A DNA stretch of 64,000 bases from contig NZ_JAATEN010000007.1 of the NCBI RefSeq assembly GCF_012034935.1, forward strand, positions 265,708 to 329,707. The letters run 5' to 3'. The notes below the pieces were generated by a model, which had not been told where the DNA came from, searched no databases, and was given only the letters and a program-made list of their open reading frames with translations. The DNA is from Streptomyces zingiberis (GTDB lineage: Bacteria > Actinomycetota > Actinomycetes > Streptomycetales > Streptomycetaceae). Both the position numbers and the translations under genes were made by a program. Of the stretch, positions 36,274-44,151 are shown piece after piece; within the stretch, counting starts at the first letter, position 1; the number at the start of each line of letters is the position of its first letter.

Positions 36274-37866
36274 TCACAGCGGGGTGTTCGCGTGTTTGCG
36301 GGACGGCTGCTCCGCGTGCTTGGTACGCAGCATCCGGAAGGCGCGGATCAGCACCGGCCGGGTCTCCGCGGGATCGATGACGTCGTCGACGAGGCCGCGT
36401 TCGGCCGCGTGATAGGGGTGCATCAGCTCCGCCCGGTACTCCGCGACCTTCCGGGCCCGTACGGTCTCCGGGTCGTCGGCCTCCGCGATCTGTTTGCGGA
36501 AGATGACGTTCGAGGCGCCCTCGGCGCCCATCACGGCGATCTCGTTGGTCGGCCAGGCGTAGGACAGATCGGCCCCGACGGAACGGGAGTCCATCACGAT
36601 GTACGCCCCGCCGTAGGCCTTGCGCAGGATGAGCTGGACGCGTGCCACCGTGGCCTCGCAGTAGGCGTAGAGCAGTTTCGCCCCGTGCCGGATCACGCCG
36701 CCGTGTTCCTGGTCCACCCCCGGCAGGAAGCCGGGCACGTCCACCAGGGACAGCAGCGGAATACTGAAGGCGTCGCACATCCGCACGAAACGGGCGGCCT
36801 TCTCGCTGGCCTTGATGTCCAGCACCCCGGCGAGGGTGATCGGCTGGTTGGCGACGACACCGACCACCTGGCCGCCCAGCCGGGCCAGCCCGCACAGGAT
36901 GTTGGGGGCCCACCGCTCCTGGACCTCCAGGAAGTCGCCGTGGTCGACCACTTCCTCGATCACCCGGCGCATGTCGTACGGCAGCCTGCCCTCGGCCGGG
37001 ACCAGGTGGGTCAGTGCCTCGCTGCGCCGGCCGGCCGGGTCGGCGCACGGCGCGGGCGGCGGGGGCTGCCGGTTGTTGGCGGGCAGCAGGGACAGCAGGT
37101 AGCGGACCTCGCTCAGGCACGTCCGCTCGTCCTCGTACACGAAGTGCGCCACCCCCGACCGCTCCGCGTGCACGTCCGCGCCGCCGAGCCGTTCCTGGGT
37201 GACCTCCTCACCGGTGACGGAGCGCACCACTTCCGGGCCGGTGATGAACATCTGCGAGGTGCCGCGCACCATGAACACGAAGTCGGTCAGCGCGGGAGAG
37301 TAGGCCGCGCCGCCCGCGCACGGCCCCAGGATCACCGAGATCTGCGGGATCACCCCGGAGGCCCGCACATGGCGCCGGAAGATCCCGCCGTAACCGGCGA
37401 GGGCGGAGACCCCTTCCTGGATCCGCGCCCCGGCCCCGTCGTTGAGCGAGACCAGCGGCGCGCCCGCCGCGACGGCCATGTCCATGATCTTGTGGATCTT
37501 CTCGGCGTGGGCCTCCCCCAGCGCCCCGCCGAAGATCCGGAAGTCGTGGGCGTAGACGAATACGGTGCGGCCCTCGACGGTGCCCCAGCCGGTGATCACA
37601 CCGTCCGTGTGCGGTTTGCGGTCCTCCAGCCCGAAGCCGACCGCCCGGTGCCGGCGCAACTGCTCGACCTCGGCGAAGGACCCCTCGTCCAGCAGCAGGT
37701 CGATCCGCTCCCGGGCGGTCAGCTTGCCCTTGGCGTGCTGGGCCCGGGTCGCCCGTTCGCTCGGGCCGACGCGGGCCAGTTCCTTGGTCACGTGCAGCTC
37801 GGCCACCCGGGCCACCGTGTCGGCGGCCACCCGCGGGGCCGGGGCGCGTTCCTGCTGGACGGTCAT
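36274..37866 (-). CDS. pccB: Acyl-CoA carboxylase, carboxyltransferase subunit
   Basis: 530 residues. Both crotonase-like halves are present: GKLTARERIDLLLDEGSF, GGALGEAHAEKIHKIMDMA, GAGARIQEGV, GPCAGGAAYSPAL and the second half FLPGVDQEHGGVIRHGAKLL, YGGAYIVMDS. It transfers CO2 from a biotin carrier to acetyl- or propionyl-CoA to make malonyl- or methylmalonyl-CoA. No biotin carboxylase subunit is encoded here, so it must borrow one from elsewhere in the genome. Probably feeds extender units to the FabH/FabF pair. Confidence 0.95.
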   Translation of the reverse strand: MTVQQERAPAPRVAADTVARVAELHVTKELARVGPSERATRAQHAKGKLTARERIDLLLDEGSFAEVEQLRRHRAVGFGLEDRKPHTDGVITGWGTVEGRTVFVYAHDFRIFGGALGEAHAEKIHKIMDMAVAAGAPLVSLNDGAGARIQEGVSALAGYGGIFRRHVRASGVIPQISVILGPCAGGAAYSPALTDFVFMVRGTSQMFITGPEVVRSVTGEEVTQERLGGADVHAERSGVAHFVYEDERTCLSEVRYLLSLLPANNRQPPPPAPCADPAGRRSEALTHLVPAEGRLPYDMRRVIEEVVDHGDFLEVQERWAPNILCGLARLGGQVVGVVANQPITLAGVLDIKASEKAARFVRMCDAFSIPLLSLVDVPGFLPGVDQEHGGVIRHGAKLLYAYCEATVARVQLILRKAYGGAYIVMDSRSVGADLSYAWPTNEIAVMGAEGASNVIFRKQIAEADDPETVRARKVAEYRAELMHPYHAAERGLVDDVIDPAETRPVLIRAFRMLRTKHAEQPSRKHANTPL

Positions 37867-38095
37867 GGGCGATCGCTCTCCTTCCGGGTGCGGCGGGGGT
37901 GCCGGGGACGGCAGGGGCGCGGGGGACGGGCGGGGCACCGGGGACGGCCGGGGTGACGCAACCGGCCGGTGGCGGGGGCGGAACGGGCGGACGGCCGGCG
38001 GCCGGGGACCCGGCACGGCGGTCGCCCGGCGCGACCAGGGGCCCGGGGCGCCCCGGGCGGCCGGGGTGCCTGGGCCCCGGCGGGCCGGCCCCCGG
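37867..38095. repeat. GC-rich low-complexity spacer
   Basis: Short GGGGACGG/GGGCACCGGGG units recur irregularly in the 229 nt between the FAH-family gene and pccB. No gene, hairpin or promoter element stands out. Such a spacer suggests pccB may have its own start of transcription. Confidence 0.5.
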
Positions 38096-38974
38096 TCACC
38101 GCCCGGCCTCCGCCGGCACCGCCGGGCGGCACCGCTGGCGGTGCGCGCCCAGCCCGGCCACCTCCGCCTCCACCACGTCACCGGCGCGCAGGTACGGCTG
38201 GTCCGGGCGGCCCAGGGCCACCCCGCCGGGCGTCCCGGTCAGGATCACGTCACCGGGGTGCAGCACCATGAACTGGCTGAGGTACCAGACCAGATGGTCG
38301 ACGCCGAACACCATGTCGGCGGTCGTCGCGTCCTGCATCGGCCGGCCGTTGACCCGGCAGGTCAGCCGCAGCCGCTGCGGGTCGCCGGCCTCGTCCGGGG
38401 TCACCAGGTGGGGTCCCAGCGGGCTGAAGGACTCGAAGGACTTGCCTTTCACCCACTGGCCGCCGCGCTCCAGCAGCCAGCTCCGCTCGGACACGTCGTC
38501 GGCGGTGGCGAACCCCGCGACACGGGTACGCGCGGCGGCGTGGTCCGGCAGGTACCGGGCGCGCCGCCCGATCACCACGGCCAGCTCGACCTCCCAGTCG
38601 GTCTTCTCCCCGCCCGGCGGCAGCAGCAGATCGTCGTACGGGCCGACCAGGGTGGACGGCGCCTTGCTGGAGACCACCGGCTCCCGGGGCAGCGCCAGGT
38701 TCGCCTCGGCGGCGTGCGCGCGGTAGTTGAGCCCGATCGACAGCAGGTGCCCGCCCGGCCGGACGGGCGGCCCGATCCGCTCGGCGGCCGGGTCGACGGC
38801 CGGCAGCCCGGCCCCCTCCCGGGCCAGCCGTGCCGCCAGTTCGCGCAGCGCGTCGGGGTCCAGGGCCGCGCCGGTCCAGTCCGGCACCCAGGCCGACAGG
38901 TCCCGGACGGTTCCGCCGGGCCCCACGGCGCAAGGTCGCTCGCCGCCGGGCGGCCCGATCCGCAGCAGCCGCAT
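38096..38974 (-). CDS. Fumarylacetoacetate hydrolase family protein
   Basis: 292 residues. FAH C-terminal domain: LSIGLNYRAHAAE, metal ligands in DWEVELAVVIGRRAR, KSFESFSPLGPHLV, VNGRPMQDATTADMVFGVDH, and DVILTGTPGGVALG. This fold hydrolyses C-C bonds of beta-diketones, decarboxylates oxo acids or hydrates dienoates. In a cluster with ketosynthases but no FabZ/FabA, it could act on a beta-keto intermediate; that is inference. The stop is 2 nt from the thioesterase start side. Confidence 0.92.
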   Translation of the reverse strand: MRLLRIGPPGGERPCAVGPGGTVRDLSAWVPDWTGAALDPDALRELAARLAREGAGLPAVDPAAERIGPPVRPGGHLLSIGLNYRAHAAEANLALPREPVVSSKAPSTLVGPYDDLLLPPGGEKTDWEVELAVVIGRRARYLPDHAAARTRVAGFATADDVSERSWLLERGGQWVKGKSFESFSPLGPHLVTPDEAGDPQRLRLTCRVNGRPMQDATTADMVFGVDHLVWYLSQFMVLHPGDVILTGTPGGVALGRPDQPYLRAGDVVEAEVAGLGAHRQRCRPAVPAEAGR

Positions 38975-38975
38975 G

Positions 38976-39401
38976 TCAGCCGGCCGCCGGGGAGGAGTCT
39001 TCGCGGTACTTCCCGAAGAAGCGGGTCTCCGCGTCGGTCAGCCGCCGGGGGCGGCCGAGCCGGTAGTCGAAGGGCGCCATGACGGTCGACGCGGTGGCGT
39101 ACACGGTGGCGCCGTCCCGGACCACGTAGTCGATGGCCACCGTCGCCGACTCCAGGGCGGAGACCCACATCTCGATCTCCACCGGCTCGTGCCGGTGCAC
39201 CAGCTGCCGCCGGTAGCGGATCCGGTGCTCCACCACGACCGAGCCGTCGCGGAAGAAGGCGTCGCCCTCGGTCGGCGCCATCCGGAAGATGAAGTCGACC
39301 CGCGCCTCCTCCAGGTAGCGGAGGAAGGCGACGTTGTTGACGATCCCGTAGACGTCCATGTCGGACCAGCGGATCGGGCAGAGGTAGCTGTGGCGCGCCA
39401 T
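38976..39401 (-). CDS. Hotdog thioesterase, 4HBT type
   Basis: 141 residues. YbgC/4HBT pattern: the catalytic Asp lies in IRWSDMDVYGIVNNVAFLRY, followed by EARVDFIF and IDYVVRDG. It would release an acyl chain from CoA or ACP. It follows the acyl-CoA oxidase gene by 5 nt, so the two are coupled. Confidence 0.92.
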   Translation of the reverse strand: MARHSYLCPIRWSDMDVYGIVNNVAFLRYLEEARVDFIFRMAPTEGDAFFRDGSVVVEHRIRYRRQLVHRHEPVEIEMWVSALESATVAIDYVVRDGATVYATASTVMAPFDYRLGRPRRLTDAETRFFGKYREDSSPAAG

Positions 39402-39406
39402 GCCGC

Positions 39407-41287
39407 TCAGCTCCCCTCGGCCGCGGGCGCCGGGGCCGCGGTCCGGGCGGCTGCCGGGCCGAGGGCCCCGGTGTGCCGCTGGAAGGCGGCCACGTAGTCG
39501 TCGGCGGCGATCGGGGCGCGCAGGAGCTCCGGGGAGAGGTTGAACCCGCCGATCAGTGGGTCGGCGTACGGCAGGAGTTCGGCGCAGAGGGCGTCGGCCT
39601 CCAGCGGCAGCCGCTCCACCTGCGCCGCCGTCAGCAGCCCGCGGGCCAGGAACCAGCCGCTGTCCCGCCGTAGCTCCGTCAGCCCGTAGAGGGAGGTCAG
39701 CAGGGTGAGTGCCGCCCGTGCCGTCTCGTCCCGCGCGGCGCCGACCGCGGCCGTGAGGCACTCCAGCGCGATCCGTACCCCACGGGCCCGGGCCATCTCC
39801 AGGGCGGGGTTGAGGGTGGCGTTCCACGCCTCGAAGTACGTCCGGTCCGCGGAGTCGTCGGTCATGGCCGCCCGGGCCGCCCGGAGCAGTTCGCGTTCCC
39901 GGTGGCGCGCGGCCGCCACCAGGAACGCGGGCGCCCGTGGGTCCTCCGGCGGGGCCGGGGCGCCGGCCGGCTCACCGCCCTCGGCGCCCTCGGCGTCCCC
40001 GTAATCCTCGCCCCGTGCCACGATCTGCCCCGCCGTGGTGGCCAGCAGGACCTGGTTGTCGCCCTCCGCGGTGACCAGGCCCTGCAACAGCGAGCCGTAG
40101 TCCGCGATCCGGTTGACGCCGAAGATGCCCTGCGCTCCGCAGCGCTCCCGGCAGACGGCGACGACCTCGGTCATCTCCCAGGTGGCGAGCGCCTTGGTGA
40201 TCGACACGAGGTCGCCGAGCCCGGCCGGCGCGGGCTGCCCCGGCGCCCGGGTGTACTCCCGCTTGGCGTGGTTGAGCAGCAGGGTCATCGCGTAGGTCTT
40301 GGCCAGCGCGGTGAACAGCGCGAGCTGATGGCTGCGGTACTCGATGACCGGCAGGTCGTTGCGGCCGGGCGCGTTGGTGAGCCGCCGCGCGGCGTACCGC
40401 AGGGCGATGTACACACTCGCCCGGCCCGCGCCGGTCGCCGCGCTCGCGACGCACAGCCGTCCGGGCAGGATCCGGCTCATCGCGCGCAGGAACCGCTTCC
40501 GCGCGTTGCCGGACGCCGGGCGGAACACGCCGTCCTCGCCGAACCGCCCCAGGTCGCCGTGGAGGAGCTGACGGTCCGGGACACGCACGTGGTCGAACCA
40601 GGTGAGGCCGTTGTCCAGGCCCTGCACCGGCTTCTCCGGGCACGGTGCCGCGTGGACGCCCTCGCACAGCCCGTTCCGGTCGCTGATCCGGACCAGGAAG
40701 GGGAAGACGCCGTGGTCCCTCCCGTCCGCCTTCAGCCGGGCCATCACCACGGCCAGCTTCGGGATGTCCGGGAAACCGCTGTACGACATGTACTTCTGCG
40801 CCAGGGCGTCCGGGGTGTTCAGGACGAACGTGCCGGTCGCGGGGTCGTGGACGGCCTCCGTCCGCAGGGCGGCCACGTTGTTGCCGTACCCCAGTTCGGT
40901 GGCCATGTACGGGCTGAAGGAGTCCAGCCGGTCGAGTTCGTCGGCGAGGTCCTTCAGGTCGTCCCGGTCGCCGTGCTCCACCACCGTGCCGAAGGCGAGG
41001 TTGTAGTGGACCATCAGCAGCGAGAAGGTGGAGACGTCCACCAGCGACGGCCACTCCGCCAGCGCGAACAGCCGCCAGGGGTCGGCCAGGATCTCCCGCG
41101 GGCGTTCCAGGCGGCCGTGCACGGCCCGCGAGCGCTCGTAGGCCAGTTTCCCCGCCTCGTTCAGGGTCAGCCCCTCGCGGGGGTCGAACAGCGGGTCGAG
41201 CAGCAGCTCGTGGAGGTCCTGGTGGGTCTGCTCGTACCTGCCGTCGAAGAGCAGCCGCGACAGGTCGGCGCGGGCCGGGGAGGTCAT
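39407..41287 (-). CDS. Acyl-CoA oxidase/dehydrogenase-like flavoprotein
   Basis: 626 residues, acyl-CoA oxidase length. Central motifs: ELGYGNNVAALRTEAVHDPA, GRYEQTHQDL near the start, and the C-terminal alpha domains with CRERCGAQGIFGVNRIADYG and LVTAEGDNQVLLATTAG. It would introduce a 2,3 double bond into an acyl thioester with FAD. The residues at 515-535 (DYGDAEGAEGGEPAGAPAPP) form an acidic, flexible insert. It provides the likely unsaturation step in the cluster. Confidence 0.9.
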   Translation of the reverse strand: MTSPARADLSRLLFDGRYEQTHQDLHELLLDPLFDPREGLTLNEAGKLAYERSRAVHGRLERPREILADPWRLFALAEWPSLVDVSTFSLLMVHYNLAFGTVVEHGDRDDLKDLADELDRLDSFSPYMATELGYGNNVAALRTEAVHDPATGTFVLNTPDALAQKYMSYSGFPDIPKLAVVMARLKADGRDHGVFPFLVRISDRNGLCEGVHAAPCPEKPVQGLDNGLTWFDHVRVPDRQLLHGDLGRFGEDGVFRPASGNARKRFLRAMSRILPGRLCVASAATGAGRASVYIALRYAARRLTNAPGRNDLPVIEYRSHQLALFTALAKTYAMTLLLNHAKREYTRAPGQPAPAGLGDLVSITKALATWEMTEVVAVCRERCGAQGIFGVNRIADYGSLLQGLVTAEGDNQVLLATTAGQIVARGEDYGDAEGAEGGEPAGAPAPPEDPRAPAFLVAAARHRERELLRAARAAMTDDSADRTYFEAWNATLNPALEMARARGVRIALECLTAAVGAARDETARAALTLLTSLYGLTELRRDSGWFLARGLLTAAQVERLPLEADALCAELLPYADPLIGGFNLSPELLRAPIAADDYVAAFQRHTGALGPAAARTAAPAPAAEGS

Positions 41288-41397
41288 CTGGGCGTCCTTT
41301 CCTGCGGGGCGGTGCGGACGGTGCGGACGGTGCGCGGAGCGGGGAGGGCCAGCGCGCTGCGGGCGCGGACCGGGACGGGCGGGCGGGGCCGCCGCGG

Positions 41398-42621
41398 TCA
41401 CGCGGACGCGATCAGCAGGGCGGCGTTCTGACCGCCGAAGCCGAAGGAGTTGCTCAGCGCCACGTCCACGCGGCGGCGGCGTGCCGCGCCGGTGACGACG
41501 TCCACCCCGACCTTCGGATCGACCTCCGTGGTGCCCGCCGTGGGCGGGACGATCCCGTGGTGCACGGCGAGCGCCGCGAACGCGGCCTCGATGGAGCCGG
41601 CCGCGCCCAGCGGGTGCCCGGTGACCCCTTTGGTGGAGCTGACCTGCGTGTCCGTCCCGACCATCCGGAGGATCACCCCGGCCTCCACGACATCGCCCCG
41701 CGGGGTCGAGGTGCCGTGGGCGTTGACGTGGCCGATGTCCCGGCCGGTGATTCCGGCGTCCGCCAGCGCGGCCCGGATCGCCAGCTCGGCCCCCTTGCCC
41801 TCGGGGTGCGGCGATGTCACGTGGTGCGCGTCCGCCGAGGCCCCGTACCCGATCACCCGGGCGACGGGCCGCGCCCCCCGCGCCCGCGCGTGCTCCTCGG
41901 ACTCCAGGACCATGACCCCGGCGCCCTCGCCGAGGACGAACCCGTCCCGGCCCGCGTCGAACGGCCGGGACGCGGTCCGTGGATCGTCCAGCCGCCGGGA
42001 CAGCGCCCGCATCCGGGCGAAGGCGGAGACGTACAGCGGGGTGATCGGTGCCTCGGCTCCGCCGGCCACGACGATGTCGGCCGTTCCCGACCGGAGCAGT
42101 TCCCGTCCCAGGCCGATGGCGCTCGCGCCGGCGGCGCACGCCGTGCAGGGCGCCAGGCAGGGCCCGTTGGCGCCGATGTCGATGGCCACCTGGCCGGCCG
42201 CCATGTTCAGCAGCCCCATCGGCAGCGTCAGCGGGGAGACCTCCGAGGGCCCCTCCTCGATCAGCGCCCGGTGCTGCTCCTCCAGCGTCGCGGTGCCGCC
42301 GGCACCCGAGCCGAGGATCACGGCGACCCGCGAGCTGTCCGCCCACCCGCCGGGGGCGAGCCCGGCCTGTTCCAGGGCCTCGCGCGCCGCGGCGATGGCG
42401 AACTGGGAGTAGCGGTCCCACTGCCAGGCGTCGCGCGCGCCGAGGGCGGCCGGGTCGAACCCGGGCACCCGGCAGGCCATCGACACCGGCAGATCCGCCA
42501 GGTCGGTGTGGTGAGCCGCCGCGGGCCCGCCCTCGACGACGCGCTCCCAGCTCTCCTTGGCCCCGGCGCCGGCGGGGGTCACCAGCCCGATGCCGGTGAT
42601 CGCGGCGGCGAATCCGGTCAT
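41398..42621 (-). CDS. fabF: Beta-ketoacyl-ACP synthase II type
   Basis: 407 residues. The Cys-His-His triad of an active condensing enzyme is intact: Cys in APCTACAAGASAIG, His in VNAHGTSTPRGD, His in GVTGHPLGAAGS. There is no second, Cys-less partner (chain length factor), so this is not a classical type II aromatic PKS. Its ATG overlaps the ACP stop. It would extend a chain primed by FabH. Confidence 0.95.
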   Translation of the reverse strand: MTGFAAAITGIGLVTPAGAGAKESWERVVEGGPAAAHHTDLADLPVSMACRVPGFDPAALGARDAWQWDRYSQFAIAAAREALEQAGLAPGGWADSSRVAVILGSGAGGTATLEEQHRALIEEGPSEVSPLTLPMGLLNMAAGQVAIDIGANGPCLAPCTACAAGASAIGLGRELLRSGTADIVVAGGAEAPITPLYVSAFARMRALSRRLDDPRTASRPFDAGRDGFVLGEGAGVMVLESEEHARARGARPVARVIGYGASADAHHVTSPHPEGKGAELAIRAALADAGITGRDIGHVNAHGTSTPRGDVVEAGVILRMVGTDTQVSSTKGVTGHPLGAAGSIEAAFAALAVHHGIVPPTAGTTEVDPKVGVDVVTGAARRRRVDVALSNSFGFGGQNAALLIASA

Positions 42622-42860
42622 CGGACCGCGGCCTCCTTCTGCTCGACCAGGGCGACGACATCGGCGACGACGGAGACCTCCGCCAGTTCCTCGTCGCTGA
42701 TCACGATGTTCAGGCGCTTCTTCAGGGCCGTGGCCAGCTCGATCTGGGACAGCGAGTCCAGGCCGAGGTCGTCGAAGGTGGCGTCGGCCGACACCGTCCC
42801 GGGGTCGAGACCGAAGCGGGTGACGAGCACGTCGAGCACGGAGTCGTAGGCGGAGCTCAT
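42618..42860 (-). CDS. Acyl carrier protein
   Basis: 80 residues with the phosphopantetheine site GLDSLSQIELA (Ser in the DSL motif). Acidic, four-helix length. It carries the growing chain between FabH, FabF and FabG. Overlaps FabF by 4 nt; 109 nt lie between it and FabH. Confidence 0.96.
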   Translation of the reverse strand: MSSAYDSVLDVLVTRFGLDPGTVSADATFDDLGLDSLSQIELATALKKRLNIVISDEELAEVSVVADVVALVEQKEAAVR

Positions 42861-42969
42861 CGGAGTACCTCCAGCGGGAACGAGAAGAGCGGACGGGGCA
42901 GAGCGGACGGGGAAGAAAACGGGGCGGAAAGAGGTGCCGGCGCGGAGCGGTGGGGCGGGGCCGGGCGGC

Positions 42970-43989
42970 TCAGTCGACGGGTTCGGCGCGGAGCCCGGGC
43001 CAGACCAGCGTCGCCGAGCCCCAGGAGAGACCGGCGCCGAAGGCGGAGAGCAGCACGCGCTGCCCCGCCCGGAGGTCGCCGCGGGCGGCGAGGTCGTTCA
43101 GCAGGAGGGGCACGGACGCGGCCAGGGTGTTGCCCACCCGGTCGATGTTCACCGCGACCCGCTCCCCGGGGACCTCCAGTTCCTCCGCGACCGCCCGGAC
43201 GATCCGGAGGTTGGCCTGGTGGCCGGCGAACCAGTCGACGTCCGCCACCGCCCAGTCGGCCTTCTTGAGCGCGGACCGCGCGGACTGGCTCATCCGATCG
43301 ACGGCCTGGGTGTACAGCGGGCGGCCCGCCATCCGCAGGTACCAGTCGTCCGCGGGCACGGTGGCGTGCCCGAGTCCGCCGTCGGCGGCGCGCTGCCGTG
43401 AACCGCCCGCCGGGACGGCGAGCAGGTCGGCGAGGGCGCCGTCGCTCCCGAGGTCGAACGGGCCCAGCGCGCCGGGCTCGTCCGGCGCGCCGCGGCGCAG
43501 GACCACCGCGCCCGCGCCGTCGCCGAAGATCGGCGCGGTGGCGCGGTCCCGCGGGTTGACCAGCGTGGTGAACGCCTCCGACCCGATGAACAGCACGGTG
43601 TCGGCGGTGCCGGTGGCGATCAGCCCCTCGGCGGTGGCGAGTCCGTAGAGGAACCCGCTGCACGCCGAGGTCAGGTCGAAGGCGGCCACCGTGCCCAGGC
43701 CCAGCCGGGTCGCGACCTCGGGCGCCACCGCGGGGCAGAGCCGCTCGGGCGAGGTGGTCGCCACGATCACCGCGTCCGCACCGGTGATCCCGGCCGACCG
43801 CAGGGCGCGGGCACCGGCCTCCACGGCCAGCGTCCCGGTCGACAGGTCGCGGGAGACGACCCGCCGCTCCCGGATCCCCGTTCGGGTCCGGATCCACTCG
43901 TCCGAGGTGTCCAGTCCGCGCGAGAGGTCGTCGTTCGTCACCGTCGTGGGCGGGAGGAAACCCCCGATTCCCCTGAGCACGGCCGCCAT
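42970..43989 (-). CDS. fabH: Beta-ketoacyl-ACP synthase III
   Basis: 339 residues. Cys in DLTSACSGFLYGL, His in GHQANLRI and Asn in VNIDRVGNTLAASVPLLL make the intact triad. GAGGAGGGGGAGCCG gives the ribosome site for ATG 43989. It primes the ACP with an acyl-CoA starter; the branched-chain aminotransferase in the cluster hints at isobutyryl-, isovaleryl- or 2-methylbutyryl-CoA. First gene of the minus-strand operon. Confidence 0.95.
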   Translation of the reverse strand: MAAVLRGIGGFLPPTTVTNDDLSRGLDTSDEWIRTRTGIRERRVVSRDLSTGTLAVEAGARALRSAGITGADAVIVATTSPERLCPAVAPEVATRLGLGTVAAFDLTSACSGFLYGLATAEGLIATGTADTVLFIGSEAFTTLVNPRDRATAPIFGDGAGAVVLRRGAPDEPGALGPFDLGSDGALADLLAVPAGGSRQRAADGGLGHATVPADDWYLRMAGRPLYTQAVDRMSQSARSALKKADWAVADVDWFAGHQANLRIVRAVAEELEVPGERVAVNIDRVGNTLAASVPLLLNDLAARGDLRAGQRVLLSAFGAGLSWGSATLVWPGLRAEPVD

Positions 43990-44061
43990 CGGCTCCCCCT
44001 CCTCGCGGCCGTCGGTCACGGCCTGGTCCGGCGTCGGCACCAGGCTTGCCGACGGCCGTCC

Positions 44062-44125
44062 GGGCGGGCAATTGGCCCTTGGTACACCTGGCACGGGGCG
44101 TGTACCAAGGGCCAATTGCCCGCCC
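44062..44125. promoter_or_regulatory. Perfect 26-bp inverted repeat, 12-nt loop
   Basis: Left arm 44062-44087 begins GGGCGGGCAATTGGCCCTTG and ends GTACAC. The right arm 44100-44125 is its exact reverse complement. The arms are far longer than a usual operator and lie between the divergent FabH and GlcD-type genes, 27 nt from the latter's ATG. A dual operator, or a transcript hairpin over the leader of the oxidase, are both possible. Confidence 0.9.
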
Positions 44126-44151
44126 CCGTCCCGCTTGCCATCCTCACGTCG

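Noticed and set aside
39407..42661. 1084-codon open frame on the minus strand
   Set aside because: Only the part from 41287 down is protein-like (acyl-CoA oxidase). The upstream 458 codons are an Arg/Gly-rich shadow of FabF, which has intact catalytic motifs in another frame.
41398..42860. Type II aromatic polyketide synthase
   Set aside because: There is one ketosynthase with an intact Cys and no chain length factor, cyclase or aromatase.
44062..44125. Inverted repeat as a rho-independent terminator
   Set aside because: It lies between two divergent gene starts, not after a gene, and has no T run.
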